Shown piece by piece: positions 31,719-40,466 of a DNA stretch of 64,000 bases. The first letter of the stretch is position 1, and the number at the start of each line of letters is the position of its first letter. Location: assembly GCA_905221605.1 (NCBI GenBank), contig CAJNDS010002632.1:158115-222114 (forward strand). Reading direction: 5' to 3'. Origin of the DNA: Symbiodinium natans. Taxonomy: Eukaryota > Sar > Dinophyceae > Suessiales > Symbiodiniaceae. The notes beneath the pieces were generated by a model. That model was not told the origin of the DNA, ran no database searches, and worked only from the letters and a program-made list of their open reading frames with translations. The translations under genes and the position numbers were made by a program.

Positions 31719-32235
31719 ACGAAGCCACCACAAAATTAGAAGCAAAGGGATCATACTCAGGGCCCATGTAATTACTCTGCAAAAACCCTGAACCCTAAAC
31801 CCTAAAACCATTAAGGGCCCGTGTAACTAACCTTTTACTTTTCCAATGGCAATGGGCTGCGTAAAAGGCACCGTCAGCTTCTTGAGAAGATTGTGTCTGA
31901 GACCCCCGAACAAAGGGAACCCTCGAGAGGCTTCAGGTTTTGGGTTTTGGGTTTTGGGTTTGGGGGGCAGCAAGGTATGCAGGGACCCTGGTACAAATAT
32001 GCCGACCATATTTATCATGGTCTCTTTCAAACTGGGTTTCACGAAAACTGACACCCTAAAAACCCCAAACCCTAATAACCCTAAACCCTAAACCCAAGGA
32101 ATACCCCAAAACCTAAAAAATCCCAACACCCAAGCCCTACACCCAATTCCCCGCATTGAACCCTAAACCCTTATAATATACACCCTGTACACGTACCCCA
32201 AAAGAATTTAGGTTTCGGGCTTAGGGCCCTAAACC
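31719..32235. other. Low-repeat island with F1-like fragments
   Basis: GGGCCCATGTAATTAC (31762-31777) and GGGCCCGTGTAACTAAC (31815-31831) are F1-type ends. 31840-32060 is unique DNA with weak opposing frames (81 and 75 codons). TTTTGGG repeats lie near 31938-31962. No gene is called. Confidence 0.45.
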
Positions 32236-33510
32236 CCCTCAACCCTAAACCCGACCTAAACCCTAAACCCTAAACCCTAAACCCTAAACCCTAAACCCTA
32301 AACCCTAAACCCTAAACCCTAAACCCGAAGGGTCAGGCCACCACCGAACTACATAGACCTGGCCATCCGTTTTCAGACGGAAGCCTCAAGCCGCAAACCT
32401 TCAAGCTGAACAGCCAAAATTGAAGCCTGAAAGGGTTTAGGGTTTAGGGGTTTAGGGGTTTAGGGTTTAGGGTTTAGGGTTTAGGGTTTAGGGTTTAGGG
32501 TTTAGGGTTTAGGGTTTAGGGTTTAGGGTTTAGGGTTTCGGGTTTAGGGTTTAGGGCTTAGGGTTTAGGGTTTCGGGTTCAGGGTTTAGGGTTTAGGGTT
32601 TAGGGTTTAGGGTTTAGGGTTTAGGGTTTAGGGTTTAGGGTTTAGGGGTTGAAAAGGCCTGAACCCCAGGATCCCACCTGCAGCATCCCCGCCGACGTCA
32701 TCTTGGAGTTGGGCCGCAGTCGCAGGCAAGGCCTGGGTAGGCACAGAAGGGGCAAATGGTCCTAAACTCCTAACCTCTAAACCCTGAACCCGAAACCCTA
32801 AACCCTAAACCCTGAACCCTAAACCCTAAACCCTAAACCCTAAACCCTAAACCCTAGCCCTAAACCCTAAACCCTCAAAGTTTGGGGCTTTGGGCTTCCA
32901 GGTTTCGACTCTGAGCCACTTGCAGCGATCTCCTGTATACAGGTAACACATCGCAAAATTCAAGCACCCTAAACCCTAAACCCTAGCCCTAAACCCTAAA
33001 CCCTCAAAGTTCGGGGTTTCGGATCTAGGGTTCAGGGCTTAGGGTGTTTGGGGCTTCTGCATCAAGACTATGCAAGGGATTTCATACACCAGGGCTTCGG
33101 GTCTAGGAGTACACAGTCCACAAAGACCAAACTGAAGCCTGAAGGGGGGGGTTTAGGGTTTAGGGTTGAGGGTTCAGGGCCAGGGTTTAGGGTTTAGGGG
33201 TACAGTTTTAGGGCTCGGGTTTAGGGTATTAGGGCTTCAGGGCATTTGTGAATCACCCTGTAACCCTAAACCATAACCAGCTAACCCCAAACCCCAAATC
33301 CCAAAACCCCCTTGGGGTTTAGGGTTGAGGGTCCCAAACAACCAAAAGGCCTGAAACCCTAAAAGCCAGAGGCCCGGACGAATCCGTGTGGGCGCCGATC
33401 ATCGAGAAGCCGGACTCCTTTGCCAACGGGGTTCATGTAACCGTTTAGGTTTAGGGTTCATAAAAGGGGCTAGGGGTTTGGGCTTAAGTCCTTAAACCTT
33501 AAAACCGATC
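32236..33510. repeat. Telomeric mosaic
   Basis: CCCTAAA at 32245-32328 and 32785-32875; TTTAGGG at 32435-32648. 32838-32890 and 32975-33015 share CCCTAGCCCTAAACC then CCTCAAAGTT, a local duplication. GAAGCCTGAA immediately precedes G-rich tracts at 32423 and 33130. Islands are short and no gene is supported. Confidence 0.82.
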
Positions 33511-33515
33511 ATTTC

Positions 33516-33629
33516 TTGGCTGCACTTAGGAGGGTAGTAGAAAAAAATTAAACTTTTAGCTGCCTTACTAAGAAACCCAATAAACCCAAAAAAGCCAAAG
33601 ACCTATAGTTACAGCAAAGCACCACAAAG
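33516..33629 (-). mobile_element. Short mobile element E1, copy 1 (introner-like)
   Basis: About 114 bp, starting TTGGCTGCACTTAGGAGGGT and ending CACCACAAAG on the plus strand. It is clearly homologous to 37617-37726, with AGCTGCCTTACTAAGAAACC fully shared. ATTTC lies immediately on both sides (33511-33515, 33630-33634), as for a 5-bp target duplication. On the minus strand the element ends in a pyrimidine-rich GTGCAG, an acceptor-like signal. Confidence 0.7.
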
Positions 33630-33634
33630 ATTTC

Positions 33635-34916
33635 ATATGTGAAGTAGGGTATATATTTCTTGTACCCCCAAAAGGACACCAGGTATATACACTCACCAAT
33701 ATAAAAAAAGGAACCTTATGTACACTCACCAAAAACAGAACCCTAAACCCTAAACCCTAAACCCTAAACCCTAAACCCGAAACCCTAAACCCAGAAATAG
33801 AAACCCTGCTTCATGTGCATTCGAACCCTAACATGGATGCCAAAGATCGGAGCCGAAGCCGGACCCACCCCTTCTGAGGCTTTTAGGGTTTAGGGTTTAG
33901 GGTTTAGGGTTTAGGGTTTAGGGTTTAGGGTTTGGGGTTTGGGGTTTAGGGTTTAGGGTTTAGGGTTTGGGGTTTGGGGTTTAGGGGTTAGGGTTTGGGG
34001 TTTAGGGTTTAGGGTTTAGGGTTTAGGGTTTGGGGTTTGGGGTTTAGGGTTTAGGGTTTAGGGTTTGGGGTTTAGGGTTTGGGGCATAGGGTCTAGGGCC
34101 CAAGCTGCGGTGTGATTGTTTTTTCCTCTTGGTGCGTCTAAGAGGAAACGAAAGAACTTTCTACTTTCGCAATGTTTTGGGATTCAGGGGTTTTTCCAGC
34201 GCTTGACAAACTGCTTGGCTAGCGAATGCTTGGACATGAGATGCTGAACCCCATAGATTGTTTAGGGTTCAGGGTTCAGCACCGGGTTAAGGGCCCTCAA
34301 ACTCAAAGGGAGTAGGGGATCCCCGTTTATATAGCCCTTATATACTAACCCTAAACCCTGAACCCTAGACCCTAGACCCTAGACCCTAAACCCTAAACCC
34401 TAAACCCTAAACCCTAGGTAAGGGACCACACTAAGGGCCCATGTCTGGCCAAACTTAGAGGTACGTGGCCTTCTAAGTATACGTAAGGTCTCCGCATGCC
34501 GAAGACACACAAAAAAGCATTGATCAACCCCTAAGCCCGGAAATAGGGTTTAGGGTTTAGGGTTTAGGGTTTAGGGTTTGGGGTTCAGGGTTTAGGGTTT
34601 AGGGTTTAGGCTTTAGAGTTTAGGGTTTAGGGTTTAGGGTTTAGCGTTTAGGGTTTTAGGGTTGGCCCTGAAACTTGGGGCTTCGGGGGTTGAGGGTTTA
34701 GGCTCAAGGATCAGCTTTGGAGGTGTTCGGGTTTGAGAGCTTCAGGGTTTAGTGCGTTTCTTTTCGGGCTTTCGAGCGCCTTAGGGGGTTCACGGCTTTA
34801 GGGTTCTTAGGGTTCTTAGGGTTGTTAGGGGCCCCAAGCCCTAACCCTAAAACCGAAAACCCTAAATCCTAAACCCTAAACTTCCGGGCTTCGCATTCTT
34901 AGGGGTTCTTCGGGGT
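33635..34916. repeat. Telomeric mosaic with an F1 copy
   Basis: CCCTAAA 33738-33792; TTTAGGG/TTTGGGG 33880-34095; F1 copy carrying an array 34286-34445; TTTAGGG 34543-34660. 34207-34250 is the third copy of the R1 end (GAATGCTTGGACATGAGATG). No gene is seen outside the exon at 34917. Confidence 0.8.
34286..34445 (+). mobile_element. F1 copy carrying an internal CCCTAAA array
   Basis: Left part AAGGGCCCTCAAACTCAAAG and GATCCCCGTTTATATAGCCC. Right part GTAAGGGACCACACTAAGGG. The middle (34347-34417) is CCCTAAA/CCCTAGA repeats, absent from the F1 copies at 58 and 35.8 kb. This is another array placed inside a hairpin element. Confidence 0.55.
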
Positions 34917-35175
34917 TTACTCAAACCCAGTGGCCTCGGGGGAGAACTTCCCACCCACAACGAAGGCCATGACATCGGCGCCACCTTTGGTGACGTAGTA
35001 CCTGGCTTCTGAAGGGCTTGAGTTTAGGGTTTAGGGTTTGGGGTTTGGGGTTTGGGGTTTCGGGTTTCGGGTTTGGGGTTTGGGGTTTGGGGTTTGGGTT
35101 TAGGGTTTAGGGTTTAGGGTTTAGGGTTTAGGGTTTAGGGTTTAGTACCTGACTTCCCTGACCCTGGCGTGGAAG
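34917..35175 (-). CDS. C-terminal exon of unknown protein interrupted by a telomeric array
   Basis: The minus-strand right piece (35175-35143) reads FHARVREVRY. The left piece (35009-34917) reads RYYVTKGGADVMAFVVGGKF then SPEATGFE and a TAA stop. The two pieces overlap in a 14-bp near-perfect direct repeat (35143-35156 and 34996-35009). Both are in the same codon phase across it, and collapsing the 147-bp interval gives one continuous frame. The interval is TTTAGGG/TTTGGGG DNA (35025-35142) plus 15 bp of other sequence. An acceptor-like CTCCCCAG precedes the right piece. The Gly-rich text hints at a small globular domain, but I cannot name it. Confidence 0.45.
34996..35156 (+). repeat. TTTAGGG/TTTGGGG array with 14-bp flanking direct repeat
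   Basis: TAGTACCTGGCTTC (34996-35009) and TAGTACCTGACTTC (35143-35156), 13 of 14 identical, flank the array 35025-35142. Confidence 0.8.
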
Positions 35176-35782
35176 CCTGGGGAGCCCCTAAGCCCCCCAA
35201 ACCCGATGATTGAATCCTAAACCATTTTAGGGTTAGGGTTTAGGGTTTAGGGTTTAGGGTTTAGGGTTTAGGGTTTAGGGTTTAGGGTTTAGGGTTTAGG
35301 GTTTAGGGTTTAGGGTTTAGGGCCCCAAACTCTGTAGACCTGAACCCCCCCCCCCCCTGCAAACCCTACTGCGGTTTAGGGCTTAGGGCTTAGGGTTTAG
35401 GGTTTCGGGTTTCGGGTTTAGGGTTTAGGGTTTAAATCCCCATGCGCCACGTACGCTCGGTCGACCTAAACCTTAGCAGAACAGAAAACAACAGAGCCTC
35501 TTTAACAAAGAGCCCGACACGGGAACCCCAGTTGAGAACAAACCCTAGACACCTAGCTTGAAATTCAAAACACCGATTACGGATTCTTTGGTTTGTACGA
35601 TTACGTACCCTAAACCCTAAACCCTAAACCCTAAACCCTAAACCCTAAACCCTAAACCCTAAACCCTAAACCCTAAACCCTAAACCCTAAACTCCAATGA
35701 TATGAAAACCTCCACTGCCCAATAACAAGTACCCAACGACCCAACGAAAGAAGAAAAGAGTATGGAGGGCTTGAGCAGGTAT
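35176..35782. repeat. Telomeric mosaic
   Basis: TTTAGGG arrays at 35224-35322 and 35375-35431; a CCCTAAA array at 35607-35692 (about 12 copies). The islands 35435-35600 and 35693-35782 have no convincing gene. Confidence 0.85.
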
Positions 35783-35913
35783 CTGTATGGCCCCTGAAAA
35801 AAGGAGGCCCCTTATGCACCCCCCTATATACCCTATACAGTATACAACCCAAGGGCCCATACTTCCGAACCCTTTTAAAAGGAGGTAAGGGACCATAGTA
35901 AGGGACCATGTAA
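35783..35913 (+). mobile_element. Hairpin family F1 copy
   Basis: Closely follows the 58 kb element: GGCCCCTTATGCACCCCC, TACAACCCAAGGGCCCATAC, GGAGGTAAGGGACCATAG. It ends TAAGGGACCATGTAAC directly at a CCCTAAA tract. A partial repeat of the end lies at 35932-35972. Confidence 0.6.
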
Positions 35914-36000
35914 CCCTAAACCCTCAACCCTGTAAAGGAGGTGAGGGACCATAGTAAGGCACCATGCAACCCTAAACCCCAGACCCTAAACCCTGAGCCC

Positions 36001-36123
36001 TTAGGAGGTACAGCATGTAGCTGTAGTCCAGGAGGTTCATGAGGTTGACGAGGCCGAAAGTGGCTTGGATGTGTGCATGTGGCACTGATGTCAGGTCTGC
36101 TTTTTCGACCGCTGCACCCAAAG
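36001..36123 (-). CDS. Possible exon with a hydrophobic segment
   Basis: The minus frame of 41 codons reads ALGAAVEKADLTSV, then ATFGLVNLMNLLDYSYMLYL, so it ends in a membrane-like stretch. A GGGTGCAG acceptor-like site lies at its 5' side (about 36109-36116). It is short enough to be open by chance. The amino-acid composition is the only positive sign. Confidence 0.28.
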
Positions 36124-36161
36124 CCAGCCCACAGCTTGAACCCACGAAACCTTAGACCCTA

Positions 36162-36255
36162 AACCCACTAAACCCCAAACCCTAAACCCTAAACCCTAAA
36201 CCCTAAACCCTAAACCCTAAACCCACAACCCACAACCCACTAAACCCCAAACCCT
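36162..36255 (+). repeat. CCCTAAA array between 21-bp direct repeats
   Basis: A 21-bp sequence starting ACCCACTAAACCCC occurs perfectly at 36164-36184 and 36235-36255 and flanks six CCCTAAA copies. It is itself telomere-like, so slippage or local duplication could explain it. Confidence 0.8.
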
Positions 36256-36296
36256 TTCACCCCCTAACCCCTTAAAACACATTAGGGGTGAAGGAT

Positions 36297-36540
36297 CAAA
36301 AAAAAAATAAATAAGCATCAAAAAAAAAATAACCCCAAGGGATCAAAAAAAATAAATAAGCATCAAAAAAAAAAATAACCCATTTTACTCTTGGAATACA
36401 NNNNNNNNNNNNNNNNNNNNNNNNNNNNNNNNNNNNNNNNNNNNNNNNNNNNNNNNNNNNNNNNNNNNNNNNNNNNNNNNNNNNNNNNNNNNNNNNNNNN
36501 ATTATTTTTCTTTTTGATGCTTATTATTTTTTTTTGATGC
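36297..36540. repeat. A-rich inverted repeats flanking the gap
   Basis: Left of the gap, GCATCAAAAAAAAAATAA units occur in direct repeat (36315-36380). Right of the gap the reverse complement appears (TTATTTTTTTTTGATGC, 36500-36540), again twice. The gap therefore sits in an inverted repeat, which would explain the assembly break. Confidence 0.8.
36401..36500. other. Assembly gap (100 N)
   Basis: Exactly 100 unknown bases, the usual placeholder of a scaffolding join. Order, orientation and distance across it are therefore not proven by sequence. Confidence 0.99.
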
Positions 36541-37358
36541 CTATGCCTTAAAACACCCCAAGCCCCGCATGAACCGCAAGAAAAACTGAGGCCCGCAAGC
36601 CCCAAAGACCTAAACCCGAAACCCCCCCTCAGAGGGTTTAGGGCTTAGGGTTTCGGGTTTTCGGTTTCGGGTTTAGGGTAGGGTTCAGGGTTCAGTGTTT
36701 AGGGTTTAGGGTTTAGGGTTGAGGGTTGAGGGTTTAGGGTTTAGGGTTTAGGGTTTAGGGTTTAGGGTTCAGGGTTTAGGGTTTAGGGTTTAGGGTTTAG
36801 GGTTTCGGGTTTAGGGCACTTGCCACCCTTGGCCAGAGACCAGCGCCCGCCATCCGGGAGCTCCTGGTTCGAGATAGGGGTTTCGGGTTCAGGGTTTAGG
36901 GTTTGGGGTTTAGGGTTTAGGGTTTGGGGTTTAGGGTTTGGGGTTTAGGGTTTAGGGCTAAAGGGGGCTTTGGGGGGTTTGGGGTTCATTTAATCCTAAA
37001 GGGGGGGGGGGGGGGAGCTTTAAAAGCTTTCGGGGTTAGGGTGTGCCCGGGTTGAGAGTTTAGGGGTTTAAGGGCTTCAGGGTGTTAGGGAGTTAGGGTT
37101 TCATGGCTTGGGGGCTTAGGGTGTTAGGGACGGGTCGAGGGTTTTGGGTCTCCCAACATCCTAGGATTTAAAGATGAGGACATTGGTTCCCCAACCCTCT
37201 CAAAAACAAAGGGAAAGGGTGCCACTGGGGAGCCTAACCCTAAATTCTACATAAGCCCTGAAACCCCAGACCCGAAATGATAGAGAGTCTAAACCCGAAG
37301 CCCCTACAGAGTCTAAACCCTAAAGCCCCCTTAACGCGTAGACCCTACATCCCAAGGA
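36541..37358. repeat. Telomeric mosaic
   Basis: TTTAGGG with TTCAGGG, TTGAGGG and TTTCGGG variants at 36675-36815, TTTGGGG variants at 36890-36955, a poly-G at 37001-37015. 37145-37358 has scattered degenerate units and no gene. Confidence 0.85.
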
Positions 37359-37864
37359 ACCTCTAAGCCATCCTCACCAAGTACTCATTGATGGCGGCTC
37401 GCCCCAGTTTGGTGACGGCCCCATCTGGAGTCTCGAGTCGGCAGCAAGGATCTCGATCTCGGCAGCCGCCTGATCTTCTGGCATCTCAAGTAGGAGTCTT
37501 CTGAATCGATCATGGAATGTCTTGTCCTCATCAACTCCTCCGAACAACAGCTTGTGCGCAGCTGCAGCAAGCGAGTCAACCACCACACTCTGCGCATCAT
37601 CTGGCGACTTCAAAGATTGGCTGCACTCAGGAGGGTAGCTATAAAGTAAACTTTTAGCTGCCTTACTAAGAAACCCAACAAACCTAAAAAGGTAAGGATC
37701 TAAAGTTACGGTAAAGTGCCACAAAGCAAAGATTGGCCTCCAGGAGGAGTCAGAGCTGCCGGCAAGACCCCGTTGAAGGCCTCATCCAGGCCGGGCAGGC
37801 CAGACCATTTATGCAGTGGGCCCTTTTGAATAGCCGGTGATAAGTGAGGTTTTAGCGTGGCCAT
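37359..37864 (-). CDS. Gene of unknown function carrying a ~110-bp mobile element
   Basis: Minus strand, ATG at 37864. Codons 1-46 read MATLKPHLSPAIQKGPLHKW, then SGLPGLDEAFNGVLP and end PGGQSL at 37727. A 116-bp interval (37726-37611) then contains element E1 plus one copy of its target duplication. Removing exactly that interval continues the frame: KSPDDAQSVVVDSLAAAAHK, LLFGGVDEDKTFHDRFRRLL, EMPEDQAAAEIEILAADS. Near 37430 the better continuation is one frame over (ETPDGAVTKLGRAAINEYLV, then RMA and a TAG stop near 37361), so a base is missing or a -1 step occurred. Helical, acidic protein. I recognise no family. An intron donor (GTGAGG) could alternatively follow NEYL. Confidence 0.55.
37617..37726 (-). 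mobile_element. Short mobile element E1, copy 2, inside a reading frame (introner-like)
   Basis: About 110 bp homologous to 33516-33629. Direct repeat CAAAGATTGGC flanks it (37611-37621 and 37727-37737). Part of this (TTGGC) is the element's own start, so the true target duplication is probably AAAGA or CAAAGA. The excision interval is 116 bp, not a multiple of three, yet removal restores the frame. On the minus strand it ends CTCCTGAGTGCAG like an acceptor, but no GT, GC or GA donor lines up exactly. The ends are only weakly inverted repeats. Confidence 0.72.
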
Positions 37865-38060
37865 AACTGGGTCAAGTGCTGTTATAAGTGGGCTAAGTGT
37901 GCTAGCTAGCGCTATCTCGGTCGCAACATGGCCGTGGTTACAACGACTTATAGTGACTTAGGTTTTCGGCAACGTAAGTGGTTATACCTCGGTATGACTA
38001 TTTAACTTAAGATAACATGAATTAGCCCTAAAGACCCTCAAGGTCTGCCCAAATCAGCAA
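37865..38060. other. Unique island upstream of the E1-bearing gene
   Basis: Contains repeated TAAGTG motifs (GATAAGTGAGG, TATAAGTGGGC, TAAGTGTGC, GTAAGTGG) and AT-rich text. The minus frame upstream of ATG 37864 stays open for some codons. It may hold the 5' UTR or promoter, but no element can be named. Confidence 0.3.
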
Positions 38061-38746
38061 AGAAGCCCCCCTAAACCCTAAACCCTAACCCCTAACCCTA
38101 AACCCTAGCCCTAAACCCTAAACCCTAAACCCTAAACCCTCATCCCGTCCTTGAAGCCCGCGGCGCGCAGAAGCGAAGCGCAGGCGGAGACACAGTGATA
38201 CCTTCAGGACCATTGGGGTGGTTTAGCATTTTAGGGTTTAGGGATGTAGGGTTTAGGGTTTAGGGTTTAGGGTTTAGGGTTTAGGGTTTAGGGTTTAGGG
38301 TTTAGGGTTTAGGGTTTAGGGTTGTAGCGCGCGGGGACTGCGCCTTCTCTGTAGATTTAGGGCGCGCGATCCAAAATCGCGCGCTCGCGTAGTAGCCAGC
38401 CCCCACCCGAACTATCCTCATATAGGGTTTAAGGTTCTACCCCCAAACCCCGCTCTTGGTTTCTTGTGAAGTGAGAGGTTGCGGCAAAGGCCAGGAGGAA
38501 GCCTCGACCGGCCCCCGACAAGAAGCTGGGGTGGCAGGCGGGGCGGGGGGCTGGGGTCGTCAGCACATCCCGAGACGCTGGCGTGTCGTGAGGGTTCAGG
38601 CCCCAAACGGATCGCAGCGGGGGTCGAGGAAAAAAAGCCCTCAAGGACCCAGCCAAGCAGCCACTCAAAAAAGACCAATTCAGAGGGTGAGGGGAACCCT
38701 AAGCCTTGAACAGTACTGAGGGTTGAGGGCTATTTGGAAAAAAAAA
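38061..38746. repeat. Telomeric mosaic with a GC-rich island
   Basis: CCCTAAA at 38070-38143, TTTAGGG at 38233-38323. The GC-rich island 38330-38700 includes GCGCGCGATCCAAAATCGCG, a near-palindrome, at about 38362-38383. Frames of 76-87 codons are open on both strands of 38418-38719, typical for GC-rich DNA. None is preferred. Confidence 0.75.
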
Positions 38747-38863
38747 CCTAAACCCCTAAACCCCTAAACCCCTAAACCCCTAAACCCCTAAACCCCTAAA
38801 CCCCTAAACCCCTAAACCCCTAAACCCCTAAACCCCTAAACCCCTAAACCCCTAAACCCCTAA
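38747..38863 (+). repeat. 8-bp variant array (CCCCTAAA)n
   Basis: About 14 uniform octamers, following an A9 run. Confidence 0.95.
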
Positions 38864-39230
38864 GCCCTAAACCCTAAACCCTAAACCCTTCGGGCCCCAT
38901 CCAAGCGCCGGACGGGGAGCCGGTCTCGTTCACGTAGTCGATGAACAGCTTCGCTGCCTTCAGGGTTTAGGCTTTAGGGGTTAAATTTAGGGTTTAGGGT
39001 TTAGGGTTTAGGGCTTAGGGCTTAGGGCTTAGGGCTGAGGGTCTAGGGCTGAGGGTCTAGGGTTTAGGGTTTAGGGTTTGGGGTTTGGGGTTCAGGGCTT
39101 CGGGTCTACTACGGTCGAAACCTTTCCAACACCCCAGCATGAAGACCGTATTGGTACCCAACACTCTGAACCCTGAACCCTGGAACCCTGGAACCCTAAA
39201 CCCTTTAAACCCTCCAGGCCAGAACAAATA
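38864..39230. repeat. Telomeric mosaic
   Basis: TTTAGGG, CTTAGGG and CTGAGGGTCTAGGG variants (38960-39110), then CCCTGAA/CCCTGGAA units (39160-39215). No gene. Confidence 0.8.
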
Positions 39231-39460
39231 GTAATTGTATGTGATTCACTGAGAACTTGCAACTTCGAGGGGCTACAATAATTCTTCAATTTGCCAGAGC
39301 TCGCAACTCCATCGGCTATAATAATCCTCTAGGCTAATAAGGTTACTACTGGGCATCCTAGTCCTTCAAAGAACCCACAAGGTCATAATAATCCAAAAGG
39401 GAATAAAGGTACTACTGGGCATCCTAATAATCCTTCAAAAAACCCAAAAGGTCACATGGT
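39231..39460 (+). repeat. Local ~66-bp tandem duplication
   Basis: GGTTACTACTGGGCATCCTA (39340) and GGTACTACTGGGCATCCTAA (39406) start two diverged units. Each continues with CCTTCAAA.AACCCA.AAGGTCA. Confidence 0.7.
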
Positions 39461-39725
39461 ATGCAGTGGGGCCCTGTTTCACAATGCCCGAGGGGCATTG
39501 GGAAGCCACGCATCAACACCGACTCAGCCTTAAGCGGTGTGTGGACTGTTGCCACAAAAGCCTTGGAGCAGTATGCAGCCGCAGGTGCGGCAGGTCTCTG
39601 CTCCTGCACGCACCGTCTTCTCCACGTGAGCCTGGTTTTTCGCAGAAATCTCTACCAGCTGCGCTGCGCGAATCCAGCTCGCAAGGTTCGGGCCTACCGA
39701 GCGGTCATTTGGTCTCACACGCCGC
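39461..39725 (+). other. GC-rich island with overlapping open frames
   Basis: Plus frames of 94 and 90 codons and minus frames of about 60 are all open. None shows a recognisable motif, though the plus frame VWTVATKALEQYAAAGAAG is helix-like. It could be an exon, with no splice site to anchor it. Confidence 0.25.
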
Positions 39726-39733
39726 CTTTAGGG

Positions 39734-39852
39734 TCTAGGGTCTAGGGTCTAGGGTCTAGGGTCTAGGGTCTAGGGTCTAGGGTCTAGGGTCTAGGGTCTA
39801 GGGTCTAGGGTCTAGGGTCTAGGGTCTAGGGTCTAGGGTCTAGGGTCTAGGG
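39734..39852 (+). repeat. (TCTAGGG)17 array
   Basis: Exactly 17 identical TCTAGGG units, then TTTAGGG. A single variant has been amplified with no interspersed canonical units. Confidence 0.97.
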
Positions 39853-39926
39853 TTTAGGGTTTAGGGTTTGGGTTCAGGGTGACTGGCCTGTTCACTGATC
39901 CCTTGCCTCCTAAACCACGCCGGCCG

Positions 39927-40466
39927 GCTACAGTGACAGCACTGATTAAGAAATCATTGGATTAAGAAATCGAGGGGCTGGATAATTTAAGAAATCGAGG
40001 GGCTGGATTTCTTATTTGGGGGGGGGGGGGGGGGGGGTTGGAGGAATTTCATATTTTAGGCCAAAATTCAGGCTGGATTTCTGAATTTTGCGGGGGGGGG
40101 GGGGGAGGGGGGGGGGGGGTTGGGGGGGGGGAGGGGGGGGGGGGGAATTGGGCTGGACCCCAAATTTAAGAAATCGAGGGTCAGGATTTCACAAATTTAA
40201 GAAATTGAGGGGCTGGTTCTTAAATTGCCGATTTGAGGGGAGCCCCCAATAAAGAACTTGGGCGATCAGCCTAATGGATAAGGCGTCGCCTTACTAATTG
40301 ACACGTTGCCAGTTCGAATCTAGTTAAGAAATTCGTTAAGAAACCGAGGGTACCCTCAAAAGTGTGGAGGCTATAATTCCGGAAATTGAGTGGGCTTCAT
40401 AATTAAGAAACCGAGGGTACCCTCGCCAAAACTTAAAGGTTTCTTATCCAGCGCTGTCACTGTGCC
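39927..40466. mobile_element. Inverted-repeat element F7 with tRNA-like relic (540 bp)
   Basis: The left end 39927-39955 (GGCTACAGTGACAGCACTGA, then TTAAGAAATC) pairs with the right end 40438-40466 (reverse complement GGCACAGTGACAGCGCTGGA, then TAAGAAACC), about 25 of 29 matching. Inside are at least six copies of the sub-terminal motif TTAAGAAA.CGAGGG, two long G-runs (40017-40037, 40092-40144) and a tRNA-like segment. It has no protein frame. It fits a non-autonomous DNA transposon with sub-terminal repeats. Confidence 0.65.
40259..40325 (+). tRNA. Degenerate tRNA-Arg-like sequence (relic)
   Basis: The D-arm region GCCTAATGGATAAGGC is the form typical of eukaryotic tRNA-Arg, and GCCAGTTCGAATC supplies a T-loop/B-box. 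The anticodon stem does not pair and the acceptor stem has no matching 3' side. It is a pseudo-tRNA or a SINE head and not a working tRNA. The A and B boxes could still attract RNA polymerase III. Confidence 0.45.

Noticed and set aside
37621-37737. Standard GC-AG intron of 117 bp
   Set aside because: A GC donor and AG acceptor can be chosen, but that choice removes one base too many and breaks the frame. The frame-restoring interval is 116 bp.
38418-38719. Four overlapping frames of 76-87 codons
   Set aside because: They are open on both strands of a GC-rich island, with no motif, no splice site and no preferred frame.
39461-39745. 94-codon plus frame
   Set aside because: A second plus frame and a minus frame are equally open. 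It was kept only as an island note.
40259-40325. Functional tRNA-Arg gene
   Set aside because: Anticodon and acceptor stems do not pair. Only D-arm and T-loop landmarks remain.
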